The position numbers and the translations under genes were made by a program. Below the pieces are notes generated by a model that did no database searches, had not been told where the DNA came from, and saw only the letters and a list, made by a program, of their open reading frames with translations. This document shows, piece after piece, positions 60,446 through 64,000 of a DNA stretch of 64,000 nt. Positions within the stretch are counted from its first letter, which is position 1. Each line of letters opens with the position of its first letter. Location: contig LUGG01000003.1 in the NCBI GenBank assembly GCA_001683735.1, positions 2,604,001-2,668,000 of the forward strand, read 5' to 3'. The DNA is from Grifola frondosa (Eukaryota > Basidiomycota > Agaricomycetes > Polyporales > Grifolaceae).

Positions 60446-61697
60446 ATGGACACCATCTCGCTTGTGTCCCCTGCGACTTCCATGTGCACCTCCGCCAGGG
60501 CGAACTTTCTGCCCTCGTCACAAAACATGTCCGCAAGGGCGGATTCAGGCTGGCATATGTCATGGTGCTTTTTTTGTCTGGTATTGCGGCGGATCGATGT
60601 CGATACTCAATGAATGCATGCAGCCTAACCTCAAGCCACCTATCACAACACCGAGCAGGCGCTGCTCTATAAGGCCCAGCTGCAGGCCATAGACCCCGCC
60701 GTCGAATACCTCATGACCTTGTACCTCTCGCCCGAGCTCACTCCCGCCGAGATCCGCAAAGCCGCAAAAGCCGGTATCGTCGGTACGTCCCCTGTCCCTC
60801 ACCCGCCCCTCCCGTCTTCACACCAGCCCAGGCGTCAAGTCGTACCCACGCGGCGTGACGACCAACTCCGAGGGCGGCATCGAGTCGTACGAGGCGTACT
60901 ACCCCGTGTTCGCCGCGATGGAGGCGGCGGGCCTCGTGCTGAACCTGCACGGCGAGGTGCCCTCCGCGCCCGGGCAACACGTGCGTGCTGAACGCGGAGC
61001 CCGCGTTCCTCCCGCACCTGCGCGCGCTGCACGCCGCCTTCCCGCGCCTGCGCATCGTGCTCGAGCACGCGACGACGCGCGCAGCGGTCGAGTGCGTCAA
61101 AAGCCTCGGCGACACCGTCGCGTGCACGATCACCGCGCACCACCTCGCGCTCACCGTCGACGACTGGGCGGGCCAGGCGTGGAACTTCTGCAAGCCCGTC
61201 GCGAAGTACCCGGACGACCGCCAGGCGCTGCGCGACGTCGTCAAGGAAGGTGCGTGCTCATGCTCGCGGCTGGGGCTTGGCCAAAATATATGATGTCGTG
61301 TGCAGGCCACCCGCGGTTCTTCCTTGGCTCGGACTCTGCGCCGCACCCTGCGCACACGAAGGCGACCGCGAGCCCGACGCAGCCGTGCGCAGCGGGCGTG
61401 TACACTTCTCCCATCCTCCTCCCGCTCGTCGCACACCTGCTTGACTCGTTCGGCGCGCTTGATAAGCTGGAGGGCTTCATCAGCACGCACGGACGCGCGT
61501 TCTACGGCAGGCCTGCTACTGAAAATGATGCGCGCGTTCTGCTGCGGCGGGTGTCTGACAGCATAGTAACGGCAGAGGGCTATGGGGAGGGTGAGAACAA
61601 GGTGGTGCCGTTCTGGGCGGGGAAAGAAATTGGGTGGGAGATTGTGGAGCCGATCGTGGAGGAGAGGGCTACGGCGGAGGACGACGAAGGTTGGTAG
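60446..61697 (+). CDS. URA4: Dihydroorotase (URA4/pyrC type), with frame slips
   Basis: Zinc amidohydrolase that cyclises carbamoyl-aspartate to dihydroorotate in pyrimidine synthesis. ATG 60446 starts MDTISLVSP. The metal-binding FHVHLRQGELSALVTKHVRK and GGFRLAYVM, then after an intron PNLKPPIT, QAIDPAVEYLMTLYLSPELT, VKSYPRGVTTNSEGGIESYE, LVLNLHGEVPS, NAEPAFLPHLRALHAAFPRL, RIVLEHATTRAAVE, ACTITAHHLALTVDDW, WNFCKPVAKYPDDRQALRD and HPRFFLGSDSAPHP all match the homodimeric class. The end is EERATAEDDEGW. Three one-base slips are needed to join them: near 60475, near 60650 and in CCCGGG at 60969-60974. All active-site residues appear if the slips are assembly errors. The family identity is certain; integrity is not. 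Confidence 0.88.
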
Positions 61698-62452
61698 AAC
61701 ATAAAACACGAGGCGATGTACGAAGTATTGCGAGGATGCATTCGCGCGCGCGAAGAGTTCGTTTCTTGCTTATTTTGAGATCCGAAGATGGTATATACAT
61801 GGATGGATGAATTCTCAGTAACTACGATGCCGAATCGAAGGTATATATGGGGCATTGTATATGGCTTCCAGAGAACACATACAGCGGGCGGTGACATCTA
61901 CACACCTGTACGTATACGAGGTCTACTCAACGCGGAAACGCAGCATCCCCTTTGTCATGCTCTGCCAGTGCATAGCCCCGCTGACGTCGGGGCACGAGTA
62001 CGGGCTTGAGTACACGGCATGTCGAACGAGCTCTTCTACCATGTTGCCACACTGGGTTCATATCACGAACGGTCGAATACAACTAATAGCTTAAGCGCAA
62101 GCTTAGCAAGTAGCGGACAGAGTTTAATGAATACACAGTCGCGGCCGGAATCATGATGCCGGGAATGACGCGCAAATACCGACCGGGAGCTCTGGATATG
62201 ACGATGGCATCGCCGGAGGGGAAGAGATCAGGAATGATGGCATTGACATGCGCAAGAACACCGAGGACGCAGGCCGCAGGTGGTTGCCCCGAATCGCCAT
62301 ATGTCGACCAATCACGTTCGGTCGCTGTCAGCTCACGGATGACTGTTGAACAGCTGTCAGATGGGAATGGGTGGAGAGGTCCCCATCTCACGGCGTGTCG
62401 GGTCCGGAAGTTGCACAGAGAGCGTCGAAGACCATATCTGCACGATGGAAAG

Positions 62453-62887
62453 CTAGAATTGCGACCGCGGAGAGTATCGGGGAGTTCGGTTCGCGATGTA
62501 GTGGAGATACATGACTGCTCGATGCAGACCTGAAGTCATGGAGATGACAAGCTGATATAGCGCATCGCAGGCGCTATAGGCTTGTGACACATTCGGAACA
62601 GTGCGTGGTGCTTGCGTAGCGGTGGAAATTGAACGGTCGAAGGAGAGGCGTGAGCAATATATGCTTATGAAGAGCTGAGATAGCATAGTTGGACCAGGAG
62701 ACTGGTGTTGATAGACGGGTTGCTGCGCATCTGGGCAAGTAACCGCTGGTGGAGCGAAGTACCTGCACAGGTTCCAGTACTCAGAGATCCGCGAAGACAT
62801 GGAAGCAATGGCGAAGGTGGGCTGAATGAGGGATTGCAAGGCCATTGCATAACGAGACGACATAGCGCGCACGGTGCAGCGTGGCAT
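62453..62887 (-). CDS. Doubtful small open frame
   Basis: 145-codon minus-strand frame starting MPRCTVRAMSSRYAMALQSL. A plausible GT-AG pair within it (donor just after the codons for YWNLC, acceptor GCGCAG about 40 bases on) would shift to a frame that stops after CYLSSS, giving about 60 residues. No family is recognised, and composition is not distinctive. Listed only because it is the best candidate in the spacer. Confidence 0.15.
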   Translation of the reverse strand: MPRCTVRAMSSRYAMALQSLIQPTFAIASMSSRISEYWNLCRYFAPPAVTCPDAQQPVYQHQSPGPTMLSQLFISIYCSRLSFDRSISTATQAPRTVPNVSQAYSACDALYQLVISMTSGLHRAVMYLHYIANRTPRYSPRSQF

Positions 62888-62975
62888 TGGGAGGCATTGC
62901 CATAGCAGAGGAGAGTTAAACTAACGAGTGGCGTCGAGGGCATGAATCTCTGGGATCTGATCGTGATCGGGTCAA

Positions 62976-63013
62976 CACGTGGAATAGCCGAGAGCGCGAT
63001 CGAAAGTCACGTG
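62976..63013. promoter_or_regulatory. Pair of CACGTG E-boxes upstream of the RING gene
   Basis: CACGTG occurs at 62976-62981 and 63008-63013, 32 bases apart and about 140-175 bases before the RING gene ATG. Such pairs are bound by basic helix-loop-helix factors (Pho4, Cbf1 or SREBP-like). The factor is unknown here. Confidence 0.4.
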
Positions 63014-63152
63014 GTAGAATGCGACCAACAAGTTGCGAGCGTCGTCTGCGTCGCTTTCTCTAGCGCACACTTGGTCGTCATTCATGTCTCTTTCCGTGTG
63101 CGCGCAATAACACCGGCATCGACAGAGCATCCGCACGTTCTTGAGGAGCTGT

Positions 63153-64000
63153 ATGCCAGACAAGGGCAAGGGCAGAGCGATTGAAGACGACACGAGCGAG
63201 GGCGAGTGGAGCAGGAGGACTGCCAGATACGTTGTGAGCAGGCATGAGGTGGCGTCGGAGGGCATGGATCCGAGAAAGGGCCTCACCGTAGAGGGAGAAA
63301 CGATTGCTGTAGGAGCCAACACTATAGCAGCCAACAGTGCAGCAGCCAAGGGGGACGTCCGTGTTGAGGACGGCCGTGGCACATCGGATCTGGGAGGAGC
63401 AGATCGTGCAGAGGGCTCAGATCGAGCGCAGGCAGTAGATCGCAGCAGCCACTGCCTAATTCGCCGCAGTGCTTCTCCTCCAACTTGCGCGTGTTCTCCA
63501 CTGAGCTTGTCTTCCCAAGATGCTCCCCGAAGATCGTTCTCTCCCTCCATAGAACCCGCCCCATTGTCTCCCGCCATTCCTCTTTCTTCCTCTCTCTCCC
63601 ATCATCCCCCTCACGACCCTGTATCCTCAAACCTCTTCTCCCCTCCTCTGCATGCCGCTATGGACCCACAACAATTCATTCCACTCGTCCTCTGCCCGCT
63701 CTGCGACCCTCCCAGTGTCCTTTCTGCTCCAGTAACTCTCCGCTGCGGTCACACAGTCTGTTCTTCCCATTTTCCCCAGTCCCAACCACCCTCTGTGCTC
63801 TCCTCCATTTTTTCCACATCTTCAGACTCCTCATCCTCAATCGCAACCGTTCCTCGATGTCCCCTACCAACATGCCCTCCTCCGTCCTCTTCATCTACCA
63901 CCTCTCCTCCGGTAGGCTATACTCCAGCTTCTTCTGATCAATCCTGGTACAGCACCACCTCCCCCAGCTCCCGCGTTGACGTTACTACCAACAAGATTAT
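63153..64000 (+). CDS. RING-finger protein, 5' part (LONRF-like candidate)
   Basis: Open from ATG 63153 to the window edge with no stop, 282 codons, so the gene continues beyond 64000. The first about 170 residues are charged then Ser/Pro-rich and unstructured (MPDKGKGRAIEDDTSEGEWS at the start). A RING finger follows: CPLCDPPSVLSAPVTLRCGH, TVCSSHF, then after a Ser-rich spacer of about 35 residues CPLPTC. The arrangement C-x2-C, CGH-x2-C-x2-H, C-x4-C is a C3HC3-like RING, with the spacer longer than usual. The final visible segment DVTTNKI resembles the linker before TPR/LON parts of fungal LONRF-like ligases; that link is inference. A second in-frame Met at the DPQQFIPLVLCPLC segment could be an internal start. 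Confidence 0.7.
   Translation, partial: MPDKGKGRAIEDDTSEGEWSRRTARYVVSRHEVASEGMDPRKGLTVEGETIAVGANTIAANSAAAKGDVRVEDGRGTSDLGGADRAEGSDRAQAVDRSSHCLIRRSASPPTCACSPLSLSSQDAPRRSFSPSIEPAPLSPAIPLSSSLSHHPPHDPVSSNLFSPPLHAAMDPQQFIPLVLCPLCDPPSVLSAPVTLRCGHTVCSSHFPQSQPPSVLSSIFSTSSDSSSSIATVPRCPLPTCPPPSSSSTTSPPVGYTPASSDQSWYSTTSPSSRVDVTTNKI

Larger units (their letters stand above)
61698..63152. other. Spacer of about 1.45 kb between URA4 and the RING gene
   Basis: No gene with known motifs. Open frames lie on both strands. The best is minus 62453-62887 (145 codons), which may be spliced near 62760-62720 into a peptide of about 60 residues; see the separate entry. Two E-boxes lie near its right end. Confidence 0.4.

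Overview
The window is nuclear DNA of a filamentous basidiomycete, most likely an Agaricomycete. Nearly every gene is cut by short introns (about 45-65 bases, GT...AG), genes are packed about one per 2.4 kb on both strands, and the products are fungal or eukaryotic (PHO81, THO2, CACTIN, EMC10, GH105). I can support 26 protein-coding genes, two of them cut by the window edges. No rRNA, tRNA, transposon, IS element or CRISPR array was recognised.

Layout. 1-8.1 kb: 3' end of the replication-checkpoint mediator MRC1, an importin-11/KAP120-type karyopherin (minus), a small RecA-paralogue-like protein that resembles SWSAP1, and the peroxisomal RING E3 subunit PEX12. 8.2-16.6 kb: a canonical Pho4-type site in front of PHO81 (SPX, ankyrin, degenerate GDPD), an ABC half-transporter (minus) and GTP cyclohydrolase I. 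16.8-24.3 kb: the very long THO2 gene (minus) with an RD/RE-rich tail. 25-26.4 kb: a secreted GH105-type hydrolase. 27.4-37.9 kb: DNA polymerase delta subunit POL32/CDC27, peroxin PEX2, cytosolic PheRS alpha (FRS2), a ThrE/Prm10-type membrane protein and a GNAT acetyltransferase. 37.9-40.2 kb is the emptiest stretch. 40.2-48.3 kb: EMC10, a conserved-looking unknown, a BSD2/NDFIP-like adaptor, PheRS beta (FRS1) and a small eight-cysteine secreted protein. 49.5-56.6 kb: CACTIN, mitochondrial ClpX (MCX1), RanBP1 and p24 protein EMP24. 57-64 kb: a kinesin-8, dihydroorotase URA4 and the start of a RING-finger protein.

Functional links: PEX2 and PEX12 are two of the three subunits of the peroxisomal ubiquitin ligase. 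FRS1 and FRS2 are the two subunits of one tRNA synthetase. KAP120 and RanBP1 both serve Ran-dependent transport, and MRC1 and POL32 both act at the replication fork. They are not operons; most are separate transcription units with short divergent or convergent spacers.

A striking feature is a set of single-base frame slips inside otherwise well-conserved genes (PEX12, PHO81, THO2, CACTIN, MCX1, kinesin-8, URA4), densest in the GC-rich 58.7-61.0 kb part. Because several of these genes are normally essential, I read most slips as assembly indels and not as gene decay.
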